A DNA stretch of 64,000 nt from Candidatus Poseidonia sp. (GTDB taxonomy: Archaea > Thermoplasmatota > Poseidoniia > Poseidoniales > Poseidoniaceae). The notes beneath the pieces are model-generated. The model made no database searches. It saw only the letters and a program-made list of their open reading frames with translations, and was not told where the DNA came from. The DNA lies in assembly GCA_030828165.1 (NCBI GenBank), contig JAURDA010000002.1, forward strand, positions 1 to 64,000, given 5' to 3'. Numbering within the stretch: the first letter of the stretch is position 1; each line of letters starts with the position of its first letter. Of the stretch, positions 33,786 to 42,770 are shown in pieces. The translations under genes and the position numbers were made by a program.

Positions 33786-36592
33786 TCACCATGGGCTCCT
33801 ACAAGCAACAACCGGGCGCCTCGTCCTCGGAGGTGCGAAAGGACGGAAAACGAGTTGCAGGGAAGCAATCCTTTCCTCCTCCCGGCTCGGGAGGTTCCAA
33901 CCCGACCATGCGTCCCAGAGACCTGGATTTTATTCCTGAAACCGTGGGAGGCAAAGAGCCCAAACCCGCTGGCGACCACATTCACGACCGTGCGAGGACG
34001 GGAACCTCCGTCGGCAAATCCATGCCGCTGGTTGATTCCAATGCGAAGGTGACCGGACAGGCCTGGTACGGCGATGACGTGCGGCTCCCCGGGGAGTTGA
34101 TTGGGAAAATTCTCCGCTCCCCTCACCACTACGCTCGCATCAAATCCATTGACACCTCAAAGGTCGAAGCGCTCCCGGGCGTTGTGGCCGTCGCCACCGG
34201 CCAGGATGCACCCAATCGATTCGGCGTTCTTCCCGTCACCAAAGACGAACACGCCATGGCCGTGGAAAAAGTCCGCCACGTCGGCGATTTGGTTGCGTGT
34301 GTTGCTGCAGTTGACGAAGCGACGGCCATTGAGGCCCTTGCGCTGTTTGAAATTGAATGGGAGGAACTTGAACCTGTTTTTGACCCCAAGGAAGGATTGG
34401 AAGACCATGACGAACCCATTCATTGGCGCGGCAAATACCACCTCGCTCGAACGAATGTTCAGAAGCGGGTCTTCCAAGAATTCGGCGACCGTTCGTTGGT
34501 CAACAACCCCCACGCAGCCTCCCACGGCTCATGGACAATGTCGGGCGTGCACCACGGCTTTACCGAGCCTCACGCTGTTGTCGCTCATTGGGGGCCGAAC
34601 GGGCGCTTGCAGTTGTACACGCCTCAACAGGTTCCCCATTACACCCACCGGGCGCTCTCCACCGTCCTCGACGTCCCCATGCACCAAATCAACGTGATTC
34701 GCACTTTTGTCGGCGGTGGCTTCGGCGGCAAATCCGACCCGTTTCCTCACGAGATGTGCGCTGCCATCCTGGCTCGTAAATCCGGAAAGCCGGTTCGCAT
34801 CACCTTCGACCGGGAAGAGGTGTACTGGATCAACAGAGGCCGGCACCCCAGCCACATCGACGTGAAGATGACCGCGGACGATGAAGGCAGAATTTCGAGT
34901 TTCGACATCGACGCCCTCATCGACGGCGGAGGTTTTGCTTCCTTCGGTCACGTGACATCGTACTACAACGGCGTGCTGGCCACCGCACCCTACGAGCTCG
35001 GCTCCTTCCACTACACGGGCGCTCGCGTTTGGACCAACAAACCCGCTTCGGGGGCCATGCGAGGCCACGGGGCGGTCAACACGCGGTGCGCCGTTGAAGT
35101 TGGGTTGGACGAAATGGCTGAAAGCATGCAAGTGGACCCCATCGACCTTCGGCTCGCGAACCTGCTCCCGCCGCACAGCCGCACCATCAGCGGGTTCCGC
35201 ATCACTTCAAACGGCATGCGAGAAGCGCTTGAGCGGGTCCGAGAGGGTTCAAGTTGGGACGAGAAATTCCGTCAGATGCCCCTTGGAAAAGGTATCGGTA
35301 TTGGATGCGGTTTCTTCATTTCAGGGTCTGGCCTTCCCATCCATTGGGACCCGAAGAATTTCCCACACGCCACCGTGCACATCCAAGTCGACATGGACGG
35401 CGGCGTTACGGTCCACACCGGTGCCGCTGACATTGGCCAAGGTTCCACGACCGCCGTTGCTCAAGTGGTGTCGGAAGTGTTGGCGTTGCCCGTTGAGATG
35501 ATCCACGTTCGCAGCCACGAGAGCGACACCAGCCCCGTTGATTTGGGGTCATACTCCAGCCGAGTGACCTTCATGAACGCCAACGCCGCCATCCGGGCAG
35601 CGATTGAAATCCGGGACCAGTTGCTCAAAGCCGCCTGGCAGATGTTGGGTTACCACCCCAACGTGCTGGTCTTGAACGATCGGCGCATCTACTACAAACA
35701 CGACCCCGCCATCGGCGTCTCTTATCTTGAAGCCTTGCACAAGGCGCAAGAGGACACGGGTGCGCTCATCGCTCGTGGTGCCTACCGTTCCCCGCCGATG
35801 GGCGGCGTCCACAAAGGGGCTGCTGCGGGCCTTGCACCTGCCTATTCGTTCTCCGCCTACGTCGCTGAAGTCGATGTTGATGTCGAGACCGGTTTGGTTT
35901 CGTGCACGAACGTTTGGGCCGCCCACGATTGCGGTAAAGCCCTGAACCCGCTTGCGGTCAAAGGGCAAATCATCGGGTCGTGTCACATGGGTCTGGGCCA
36001 AGTGTTGAGCGAAAAGATGGTCTACGGCCGCACGGGTCATCTGCAAAACGCCAACTTGCTGGAATACAAAATTCCCTCCGTTCACGAAATGCCCCACGTT
36101 GAGGCGATCATCGTGGAATCCAGCGACCCTGAGGGGCCGTTTGGGGCGAAGGAGGCCGGTGAAGGCCCCTTGCTCCCCATTCTTCCTGCGGTTGTCAACG
36201 CCGTTTACGACGCCATCGGCATTCGTCTTCGAGACCTTCCATTGACCCCTGATGTGGTCTACGCCGGGATTGAGAAGCACCTCAAGAAGGAAGGCATCGA
36301 AGACCCGCTCGACCTCGCCTCGCCGCGACTTGAGCACGGCCCCTTGCAAAGCACGCTCAAGGTCCGAAGCGATGCCCATCGAGAGCGAGACCGTCGGCGA
36401 CAACGCAGCGAAGACACGTCAGCCTACGTCAACGGCGTCTTGTTTGGCTTTGACCCCAACCGGCCGCTCGCAGAGCAAGTGGAGGGCTGGCGTGAAGCCG
36501 ATGAACCGCTCCCCGAACAACTCGCCGAATTGGGCTTTGCAGGGCGCGCATGGCTCAAAAAAGAACAACGCCACATGGGAGGTGACCTCTGA
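33782..36592 (+). CDS. molybdenum hydroxylase, molybdopterin-binding large subunit (HcrA/XdhA-like)
   Basis: A 936-residue catalytic subunit. Residues about 85-200 are the aldehyde oxidase/xanthine dehydrogenase a/b hammerhead (VRHVGDLVACVAAVDEATA). The Mo-pterin domains include RTFVGGGFGGKSD, SGAMRGHGAV and, near the end, the catalytic-Glu block GPFGAKEAGEGPLLP. The form I CO dehydrogenase signature (AYxCSFR) is absent, so CO oxidation is not supported. The FAD partner suggests an enzyme of the 4-hydroxybenzoyl-CoA reductase branch; the substrate is unknown. An N-terminal extension of about 70 residues is unusual. Start GTG 33782 or ATG 33791. Confidence 0.92.
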   Translation: MITMGSYKQQPGASSSEVRKDGKRVAGKQSFPPPGSGGSNPTMRPRDLDFIPETVGGKEPKPAGDHIHDRARTGTSVGKSMPLVDSNAKVTGQAWYGDDVRLPGELIGKILRSPHHYARIKSIDTSKVEALPGVVAVATGQDAPNRFGVLPVTKDEHAMAVEKVRHVGDLVACVAAVDEATAIEALALFEIEWEELEPVFDPKEGLEDHDEPIHWRGKYHLARTNVQKRVFQEFGDRSLVNNPHAASHGSWTMSGVHHGFTEPHAVVAHWGPNGRLQLYTPQQVPHYTHRALSTVLDVPMHQINVIRTFVGGGFGGKSDPFPHEMCAAILARKSGKPVRITFDREEVYWINRGRHPSHIDVKMTADDEGRISSFDIDALIDGGGFASFGHVTSYYNGVLATAPYELGSFHYTGARVWTNKPASGAMRGHGAVNTRCAVEVGLDEMAESMQVDPIDLRLANLLPPHSRTISGFRITSNGMREALERVREGSSWDEKFRQMPLGKGIGIGCGFFISGSGLPIHWDPKNFPHATVHIQVDMDGGVTVHTGAADIGQGSTTAVAQVVSEVLALPVEMIHVRSHESDTSPVDLGSYSSRVTFMNANAAIRAAIEIRDQLLKAAWQMLGYHPNVLVLNDRRIYYKHDPAIGVSYLEALHKAQEDTGALIARGAYRSPPMGGVHKGAAAGLAPAYSFSAYVAEVDVDVETGLVSCTNVWAAHDCGKALNPLAVKGQIIGSCHMGLGQVLSEKMVYGRTGHLQNANLLEYKIPSVHEMPHVEAIIVESSDPEGPFGAKEAGEGPLLPILPAVVNAVYDAIGIRLRDLPLTPDVVYAGIEKHLKKEGIEDPLDLASPRLEHGPLQSTLKVRSDAHRERDRRRQRSEDTSAYVNGVLFGFDPNRPLAEQVEGWREADEPLPEQLAELGFAGRAWLKKEQRHMGGDL

Positions 36593-37560
36593 TGCTCATG
36601 CCGCCGTTTGAACTCCATCGTCCCGGGACCGTTGAGGAGGCCATTGCGCTTGCCGCCTCCCTCATGAACGCCGGCGAATCGTTCGATTGGGTGGCCGGTG
36701 GGACGGATGTCCTGCCGAACTACAAGTGGCGCATCAATCCCAAGCCCCATGTCATTTCTCTTGCAGGTGTTGAAGGAGCACACACGCTCACCTCCTCCGA
36801 AATCGGGTGCATGGTGCCGCTTTCATCCCTTACCGTCGCCAACGGTGCTCATCCCTTGCTGGCCGAGGCCGCTGCCAAGGTCGCCTCCTCCTTGATTCGC
36901 AAGAGCGCAACGGTAGGCGGCAATCTGTGTCTCGACACCCGTTGTTTCTGGTACAACCAAGGCGAAGACTGGCGGCGTTCCATTGACTGGTGTCACAAAG
37001 CCGACTGCGGTACAGGAGCCGATTGCCGAGTCATCCCCAATCAAAACACCCTTTGCGTGGCCACCTATCAAGGCGACCTCGCCCCCAATTTCATGGTCTT
37101 GGGTGCAAGCGTGGTGTTGATCGGTCCGGGCGGCGAACGCACCCTTCCTCTCGAGGAGTTCTACGCCTTGGACGGCATGAAGAAAAACGTGCTCGAAGAA
37201 GGCGAGTTCCTGCTCAAAGTGGTTCTGCCCGAAACGGCGCATCAGCGGACCGGCTCGTATCAGAAATTGAGGGTTCGCGACTCGTGGGATTTTCCCGAGG
37301 CTGGAATCGCTGCATCGTGGATCGAGGGCCAACCGGAATCCCTCGCTATTGCAAGCACGGCGCTTGAATCGATTCCACGCCTCCACGCCGAGGAAGTTTC
37401 CAACGTGCTCGGTGAAGAGGGCATGGACGGCGTCGCCCTCGCCAAAGCCATTCACAAAGCCGTCAAGCCCGTGAACAACACGGCCCTTCCGCCCCGGTAT
37501 CGACGCTCCATGGTGAAAACCTTGACAAAACGGGCGGTCAAAGCCTTGTTGGGTGAGTGA
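36592..37560 (+). CDS. molybdenum hydroxylase, FAD subunit with HcrB-like cysteine-rich loop
   Basis: A 322-residue FAD-binding subunit of the CoxM/HcrB family, starting one base into the large-subunit stop (TGATG). The FAD block is VAGGTDVLPNYK (about 34-45) with KSATVGGNLCLDTRC at 104-118. Residues 113-155 contain six cysteines (C113, C118, C134, C139, C145, C155). In 4-hydroxybenzoyl-CoA reductase the beta subunit has an insert here binding a [4Fe-4S] cluster; the first spacing (C118 to C134) matches what I recall for it. Ordinary CoxM proteins lack this loop. An extra cluster is therefore likely. Confidence 0.88.
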   Translation: MLMPPFELHRPGTVEEAIALAASLMNAGESFDWVAGGTDVLPNYKWRINPKPHVISLAGVEGAHTLTSSEIGCMVPLSSLTVANGAHPLLAEAAAKVASSLIRKSATVGGNLCLDTRCFWYNQGEDWRRSIDWCHKADCGTGADCRVIPNQNTLCVATYQGDLAPNFMVLGASVVLIGPGGERTLPLEEFYALDGMKKNVLEEGEFLLKVVLPETAHQRTGSYQKLRVRDSWDFPEAGIAASWIEGQPESLAIASTALESIPRLHAEEVSNVLGEEGMDGVALAKAIHKAVKPVNNTALPPRYRRSMVKTLTKRAVKALLGE

Positions 37561-37561
37561 G

Positions 37562-38512
37562 ATGCGAGGCGCAGCACCTGCAATTTTGGTGTTCACGCTC
37601 CTCCTTGCATCGTTTCCCGTCGCTGGACAAGGCATGCAAGGTCCTTCTTGGGAAATGGGCTGGGTGACCGATGTCGACCCAAAATACATCGTTGATTTGG
37701 AAGAAGATTGGGATTTGAGCGGTTCGTTGGTGTTCTTCGTGAACAACGAAGGTCCCGGAGAATTGAACCTCGCCATCACCTACGATTACGACGAGGATGG
37801 CCCGTTCACCTTTGATGGACCCGAGAGCGTATCCGTTTCCGGGAACACCAACGATACGTTCACCATCAACATCGAGGGCGGGACCGCTGAGGAAGTCCGG
37901 GCGTTCTCGCCAAGTTCGAGCATCGAACTCACGGTGCTGGCCGAAGAGCAAGTCGGCACCTCCACGCTTCGAAGCCAAGAAGCATCGGCAGACGTGACGG
38001 TACCCCGAATGTACCGGTTGCTCCCCGAGATCACGCCTCCTACCGAAACGCTCTTCCCAGGTTCATGGGTTGAATTTTCACTCCAAGTCAAGAACATGGG
38101 GAACACGCAAGATGCAATCACCGTCGGTGAAGCCACCATCCGAAGCTGCCCCCACCTCTCCGTGGTGGGTCTCGAGGAACTTGAGAACACCGTTGTCCCC
38201 GTGACGGAATCAAACGGGAACAACGCCGTTGGGTTCACCCTTCGCCTTGAAGCCACCAGCAGCCATCAAGAGCGAACCTGCGAGGTGTCCATTTCCGTTG
38301 AATCTGAAGGGGACAACAACCTTCGGTCCAGCACCATGGACGTCGCTGTGAAAGCACCGCAAGTGGATACGGACGCTCCAACCGATGACGAGGATGAGGG
38401 GGAAACCTCAAGCAGGAACGAGACCTTGCCGTGGTTTGGCGCTCCGGACACGATTGGAACGCTGTTCTTGGCGTATCTCCTAGCCAATCGGCGGCGTCTC
38501 GTTTCAGCGTGA
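37562..38512 (+). CDS. exported, C-terminally anchored beta-rich protein, unknown
   Basis: A 316-residue protein with a signal peptide (1-21, ending FPVAGQ). The body looks like two or three immunoglobulin-like beta domains (ELNLAITYDYDEDGPF, WVEFSLQVKNMGNTQDAI), in the style of CARDB or NEW3 cell-surface modules. A short acidic linker precedes a weak C-terminal hydrophobic stretch (TIGTLFLAYLLANRRR). ATG 37562 immediately follows the FAD-subunit stop; a GTG at 37553 would overlap it. Whether it belongs functionally with the hydroxylase operon is unclear. Confidence 0.65.
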   Translation: MRGAAPAILVFTLLLASFPVAGQGMQGPSWEMGWVTDVDPKYIVDLEEDWDLSGSLVFFVNNEGPGELNLAITYDYDEDGPFTFDGPESVSVSGNTNDTFTINIEGGTAEEVRAFSPSSSIELTVLAEEQVGTSTLRSQEASADVTVPRMYRLLPEITPPTETLFPGSWVEFSLQVKNMGNTQDAITVGEATIRSCPHLSVVGLEELENTVVPVTESNGNNAVGFTLRLEATSSHQERTCEVSISVESEGDNNLRSSTMDVAVKAPQVDTDAPTDDEDEGETSSRNETLPWFGAPDTIGTLFLAYLLANRRRLVSA

Positions 38513-38529
38513 GCGAGGAAAAGTGTAAT

Positions 38530-38570
38530 TTCTGGAGAATTTTCGCCGTTCTCCGGAGAACAAAGAACGG
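38530..38570. repeat. paired inverted repeats in the intergenic region before the DUF4350/MoxR operon
   Basis: GTTCTCCGGAGAAC at 38548-38561 is a perfect 14-base palindrome. A degenerate copy, TTCTGGAGAA, lies at 38530-38539, centred 20 bp earlier. Overlapping arms CCGTTC (38546-38551) and GAACGG (38565-38570) can also form a hairpin. It may be an operator for the downstream operon or part of the upstream gene's transcription end. A TATA-like TATTATG follows at about 38619. Confidence 0.45.
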
Positions 38571-38688
38571 CGCTGTGGACGGAAAACTGTCACCTTGCCC
38601 TGCCCAAGGCTGAGCAACTATTATGTGTGGAATGTGTCTCCGAAGGTTGTAAATCTGTCGTTTTGCATCGGAAACAGGAGGGAAGAAA

Positions 38689-40272
38689 ATGGCGGACGCT
38701 GAAAAATCCCGATTGAGTCTCGAAGCATGGCTCATGATTGGGCTGGTGGCTTCCGTTGCCCTCTCTACGCTGGTGATTGCCATCGTTTCCGCAGGCAAAA
38801 CCACGGTCTTTTCCCCGTACCAGACCGACGAAGAAAACGCCTACCAACAACTCACGTCCATGCGGGAAACGCTTGACGATCAGAGTTTCAACATCGCCAA
38901 CACGATGTCCACGCCGATGTTGGTGAACGACTGGCAGAATCCTCACCGGACGCTTTTGGTCATCGCCGCTCCCGAGAAGCCGTTTGACGCTGCCGAAGCG
39001 GCCGCTCTACACGACTTCGTTACCGAACGAGCCGGAAAGGTCATTCTCGCCTCCAACTCAACCAACGCCCAACTGGTCGCTGAGGAATTTGGCGTCAAGT
39101 ACTTCGATTCACCCATTCGGGACGATATCAATACCGGGCGCTACTACGAGGTCACCGCCGATGACGGAACCCGTGTCTCGCCCGATACTCGCAAGATTTG
39201 GGCCGTCTCGAGCATTACCCGTGGCGTTGACGCCATGGGTGAGGAAAAAGCCGTCCCTTGCTCGGAAGACGATGTGAGTCAGCAAACGGTGAGCAACTGC
39301 CGAACGCCCGTTCTCTTCCACCGACCCACTGCCATTCAAGTGCTCGATGAACAAGTTGACACCGGTCGTCAGGTTCACGTCCTCGCCGCTGCCTCCACCT
39401 CGGCGGAGATCGACGCCGGCAAAGGCGAATCCAACCCGACCCTCGGCGAAGGCGAAACCGGCCTCATCATTCGCATCGACTACCCCGGCCAAGAGGTGCT
39501 GGACCAGCGTTCCATCACGGCCGGTGGTGACATCGGCGAAATCAGCGCTACGGGAAGCATTGTCTTCGTCTCCGACCATTCGGTGCTTGCGAACCACCTG
39601 TGGGACCAAGCCGTGGCAGAGGAGACCGGAAAGCAACAATGCGATTCCGAGCTCTACATCCAAAACGGGCACATGTGCTGGGACACCGATTCCGAAGGTT
39701 TGAACAAAGGACTCGGCGAAACCACCTGGCGGGGCAACGAATTCTTCTTCACGGCCCTCATCAACGACATGATGGAGTTTGACAACGATGAACTGTCCGC
39801 CACCGTCGCTCGAAACACCGGTGCCTTCAACATCGTTTTCGACGAGAGTCGGCACGTTTCCGGCACCCTTTCCATGCCGTTCACTGAAGCCATGGGAGCC
39901 ATCGTTCTGCTCACCAGCGATGGCGTCCTCAAGTGGCTCATCATCCTCAATCTCTTCGCCCTTCTTGCCATCGCCATCATGGTGGTGCCAGAGAAAGAAA
40001 ATTGGCGTCACGTCTTTGATTTGACCCGATTCAGGGAACGTCCAACAAAACTGGACCCTTCCCAATACCAACGGCGGACCCGTGAGGCATTCCTCTCGAA
40101 GGTCCGCAACTTCAACGACCTGACGCGCGATGACTTTGCGCGCAAGTCCCCCGCAGAGATCATGCAAATGGTCCGCGAACCCCGATTGGTCGAACTCGTC
40201 AGTTCGAACCGTGTCTACTCCAGCGATGAATTGAGGGAACTCATCCCGCACATCCGTCGTTGGGGAAATTGA
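38689..40272 (+). CDS. DUF4350-type membrane protein of a MoxR/DUF58 operon
   Basis: A 527-residue protein. An N-terminal membrane segment (about 14-36, LMIGLVASVALSTLVIAIV) is followed by a large extracytoplasmic domain of DUF4350 type (FSPYQTDEENAYQQL, AAALHDFVTERAGKVILASN and ending FNIVFDESRHVSG). A second segment (about 413-432, WLIILNLFALLAIAIMVVP) leads to a cytosolic helical tail with many charged residues. DUF4350 proteins sit beside MoxR ATPases and DUF58 proteins in many prokaryotes. The function of the family is not established; it is presumed to act with the MoxR chaperone at the membrane. It starts the operon 38.7-43.7 kb. Confidence 0.82.
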   Translation: MADAEKSRLSLEAWLMIGLVASVALSTLVIAIVSAGKTTVFSPYQTDEENAYQQLTSMRETLDDQSFNIANTMSTPMLVNDWQNPHRTLLVIAAPEKPFDAAEAAALHDFVTERAGKVILASNSTNAQLVAEEFGVKYFDSPIRDDINTGRYYEVTADDGTRVSPDTRKIWAVSSITRGVDAMGEEKAVPCSEDDVSQQTVSNCRTPVLFHRPTAIQVLDEQVDTGRQVHVLAAASTSAEIDAGKGESNPTLGEGETGLIIRIDYPGQEVLDQRSITAGGDIGEISATGSIVFVSDHSVLANHLWDQAVAEETGKQQCDSELYIQNGHMCWDTDSEGLNKGLGETTWRGNEFFFTALINDMMEFDNDELSATVARNTGAFNIVFDESRHVSGTLSMPFTEAMGAIVLLTSDGVLKWLIILNLFALLAIAIMVVPEKENWRHVFDLTRFRERPTKLDPSQYQRRTREAFLSKVRNFNDLTRDDFARKSPAEIMQMVREPRLVELVSSNRVYSSDELRELIPHIRRWGN

Positions 40273-40289
40273 AACAAGGAGGATAAGAC

Positions 40290-41417
40290 ATGCAACCCCC
40301 AGCCCCCCCAGCAGCCCCGCCCGCGCCTGTTCCTGCAGCGCCCGCAGCACCTGTGGCCCCAGCCGCCCCAGCCGCACCAGCGGCACCAGCGGCACCGGTC
40401 GCACCCGTTGCGCCTGCAGCACCGGCCGCTCCGGCCCAGCCGAAGCACCAAAGCACCCCCGAAGTCCGAGAGCGCCTGAAGGCCGTCGGTGCGATTGCTC
40501 ACGCAATCTCCGCCGAAGTCCAGAAGGTCATCATCGGAAAGTCACACGTCATTGACAACGTGTTGATCAACATCCTGTCCAACGGGAACCTTCTCTTCGA
40601 AGACTACCCTGGATTGGCAAAGACGTTGATGACCAACACCTTCGCCGATGCACTTGGTTGTGACTTCAAGCGTGTTCAGTTCACGCCTGACTTGCTCCCT
40701 GCCGACATCACCGGTACGAACATCTACGACGCCAAGAAGGGCGAGTTTACGTTCAAGCCCGGTCCGTTGTTTTGCAACCTTCTCCTCGCTGACGAGATCA
40801 ACCGTGCTCCTCCCAAGACCCAAGCTGCTTTGCTTGAGGCCATGCAGGAGAAGCAGGTGACCATCGGTACGGTCACGCACAAGTTGCCTGCCCCGTTCAT
40901 CGTTATGGCCACCCAGAACCCCGTGGAGCAGGAAGGTACGTACCCGCTTCCTGAAGCACAGCTTGACCGTTTCATGTTCAAGATGTCCGTGGGTTACCCT
41001 GACCGTGCCGACGAAGACGAAATCCTCGCCCGCCGTATCAACCGCGGAAAGGACGCCGTCGATGTCGACGTCATCACCGACCCCGCTCGTGTGATCGCCA
41101 TGCAGCAGGCTTGCGAAGACGTGTACGTCGACCCAGCCCTCCGCATGTACATGGTGGAGATTGTTTCCCGCACTCGCGAAGACCCCCGTGTCCTCGTCGG
41201 TTCTTCCCCTCGTGGCTCCCAAGCCCTGCTGAAGACCTCCCGTGCGGCAGCCGCTCTTCGGGGTCGCGACTTCGTCACCCCCGACGACGTCAAGGCCATC
41301 GCAGAGTTGGCCATCGCTCACCGAATCATCTTGAAGCCAGAGCACCAAATCAAGGGTCTTGAATCCGGAGAGGTCATCCAGACCATCCTCCGTGAAGTCC
41401 CGGTGCCTACGGTTTGA
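40290..41417 (+). CDS. MoxR-family AAA+ ATPase with Ala/Pro-rich N-terminus
   Basis: A 375-residue ATPase. Residues 1-50 are almost entirely Ala, Pro and Val repeats of PAAPAAP type, a flexible linker. The core has the family Walker A variant EDYPGLAKTLM, Walker B LLADEINRAPPKTQAALLEAMQE (starts about residue 168) and sensor 1 ATQNPVEQEGTYPLPEAQLDRF. MoxR ATPases act as chaperones that load metal or other cofactors or assemble membrane complexes with a von Willebrand-type partner; the DUF58 protein next door is the expected partner. The codon usage here is more GC-uniform in the Ala/Pro region, which is simply compositional. Confidence 0.93.
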   Translation: MQPPAPPAAPPAPVPAAPAAPVAPAAPAAPAAPAAPVAPVAPAAPAAPAQPKHQSTPEVRERLKAVGAIAHAISAEVQKVIIGKSHVIDNVLINILSNGNLLFEDYPGLAKTLMTNTFADALGCDFKRVQFTPDLLPADITGTNIYDAKKGEFTFKPGPLFCNLLLADEINRAPPKTQAALLEAMQEKQVTIGTVTHKLPAPFIVMATQNPVEQEGTYPLPEAQLDRFMFKMSVGYPDRADEDEILARRINRGKDAVDVDVITDPARVIAMQQACEDVYVDPALRMYMVEIVSRTREDPRVLVGSSPRGSQALLKTSRAAAALRGRDFVTPDDVKAIAELAIAHRIILKPEHQIKGLESGEVIQTILREVPVPTV

Positions 41418-41447
41418 AGTTGAAACGCACATCGAGGTGAATCAAAC

Positions 41448-42761
41448 ATGTGGAGTCGTAAATCAGCATTGCTAGGAAGCATGGCAGTTGCCATGTATCT
41501 TCTTGGCTTAACGCTCCGAAACACCCAACTCGTCACGATCGCTGTGGTCATTTTTGTGTTCCTCACATGGGCTGCACTCTTGGGGAACCATGCCGACGTT
41601 GCATCCAGCGGTCGACGAGCAGAGGAATGGTCGGGAGAAGAAGGCGCTGCCCTAGGCAGCGTTGTTTCCATGCGCAAACTCTCGAGCGCCCGCATGTTTG
41701 AAGACGGCGAATTGAACGTGACGCTGAGAATGCAAAACACGTCATCGTTGCCGAAGATCTTGGAAGTCCGCGACCGTGTTCCCGAAGTGATGCGCATCAA
41801 GGAAGGTGCAAACTACATTTTGATGGAACTCGGTCCTCGACGTGAAACCTTCATCGAATACACGGTGGAATGTCCGCTCCGAGGTTTTTACAGCCTCGGC
41901 CCAGTGACTGTCCGCATTCAGGACGCCTTCGGTTTGTTCCACAAGGAGAAAGAATTGCATGTCTACAACGATTTCCTTGTGTTCCCGAAGATGGAGGACC
42001 TCAAAGAGACCTTTGTCAAATCCCGTGTGCCCAAGATTTTCACCGGTGCCGTGAACATTCGTCAACCGGGTCCCGGTTCCGAGTTTTACTCGCTGCGTGA
42101 GTATTTCGAGGGCGATTCCTTCCGTGCCATCAACTGGTCAGCCTACGCTCGGTCAGGGAAATTGATGGTCAACGAGCGCGAGCGAGACGCCGTTTCCGAC
42201 GTCATCATCATCGTGGACTCCCGAGCCGTTGCCGAAACGGGCCCGGTGTCTCGAAACGCTTTGGTGTACTCCACCCGCGCTGCTGCGTCGCTCGCCAAGT
42301 ATTTCCTCGGCCGACGTGACTCCGTCGGTGTGATCGTGTACGGCGATGAAGTCGTCAGCGTTGACCGCGATACCGGAAAGAAACAGCTCTACGTGATTTT
42401 GACCAAACTTGCTGGAGCGGTCGCCCGAGGCAACATCCCCTTGCAAGTCGTGGTGAACCGTATCTTGCCCCACATCAACAAGGGAAGCCCAATCATCTTC
42501 CTCTCCAACCTCGAGGACGACCCCACCATCGTCAACGCCTTGCGCGACTTCCGGGCTCGTGATTTCGACGTCACGGTGCTTTCACCCTCGTCGCTTGAAT
42601 TTGAGTTCGATGCCAAGCGCATCGACCGCACGGGATACGAGGTCATGAAGACCGAACGAGACGTTCTCATCGGGGAGCTTCGCGGTTTGGGCATCAACAT
42701 CATGGATTGGGAGCCGGACATGTTGCTCTCAACCGCTCTTGCAGGTGCACGAGGATTCTGA
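41448..42761 (+). CDS. DUF58-family (von Willebrand A-like) protein
   Basis: A 437-residue protein. Two membrane segments at the N-terminus (about 5-45) precede a beta domain, then the DUF58 core: PGPGSEFYSLREYFEGDSFR, the family's R-E-Y-x-x-G-D-xx-R-x-I-xW pattern, followed by the vWA-like strand IIIVDSRAVAETG. The metal-ion-dependent adhesion site reads DSRAV instead of DxSxS, a known feature of many DUF58 proteins. It lies between MoxR and a multi-pass membrane protein, and is the presumed MoxR partner. Confidence 0.9.
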   Translation: MWSRKSALLGSMAVAMYLLGLTLRNTQLVTIAVVIFVFLTWAALLGNHADVASSGRRAEEWSGEEGAALGSVVSMRKLSSARMFEDGELNVTLRMQNTSSLPKILEVRDRVPEVMRIKEGANYILMELGPRRETFIEYTVECPLRGFYSLGPVTVRIQDAFGLFHKEKELHVYNDFLVFPKMEDLKETFVKSRVPKIFTGAVNIRQPGPGSEFYSLREYFEGDSFRAINWSAYARSGKLMVNERERDAVSDVIIIVDSRAVAETGPVSRNALVYSTRAAASLAKYFLGRRDSVGVIVYGDEVVSVDRDTGKKQLYVILTKLAGAVARGNIPLQVVVNRILPHINKGSPIIFLSNLEDDPTIVNALRDFRARDFDVTVLSPSSLEFEFDAKRIDRTGYEVMKTERDVLIGELRGLGINIMDWEPDMLLSTALAGARGF

Positions 42762-42770
42762 GGTGAGACC

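Noticed and set aside
33168-37560. Classifying the molybdenum hydroxylase as aerobic CO dehydrogenase
   Set aside because: The form I CoxL active-site signature is missing, and the FAD subunit has the HcrB-like cysteine loop.
40290-40440. Ala/Pro-rich region as a separate gene or frameshift
   Set aside because: It is in frame with the MoxR core and preceded by AAGGAGG, so it is a real low-complexity N-terminus.
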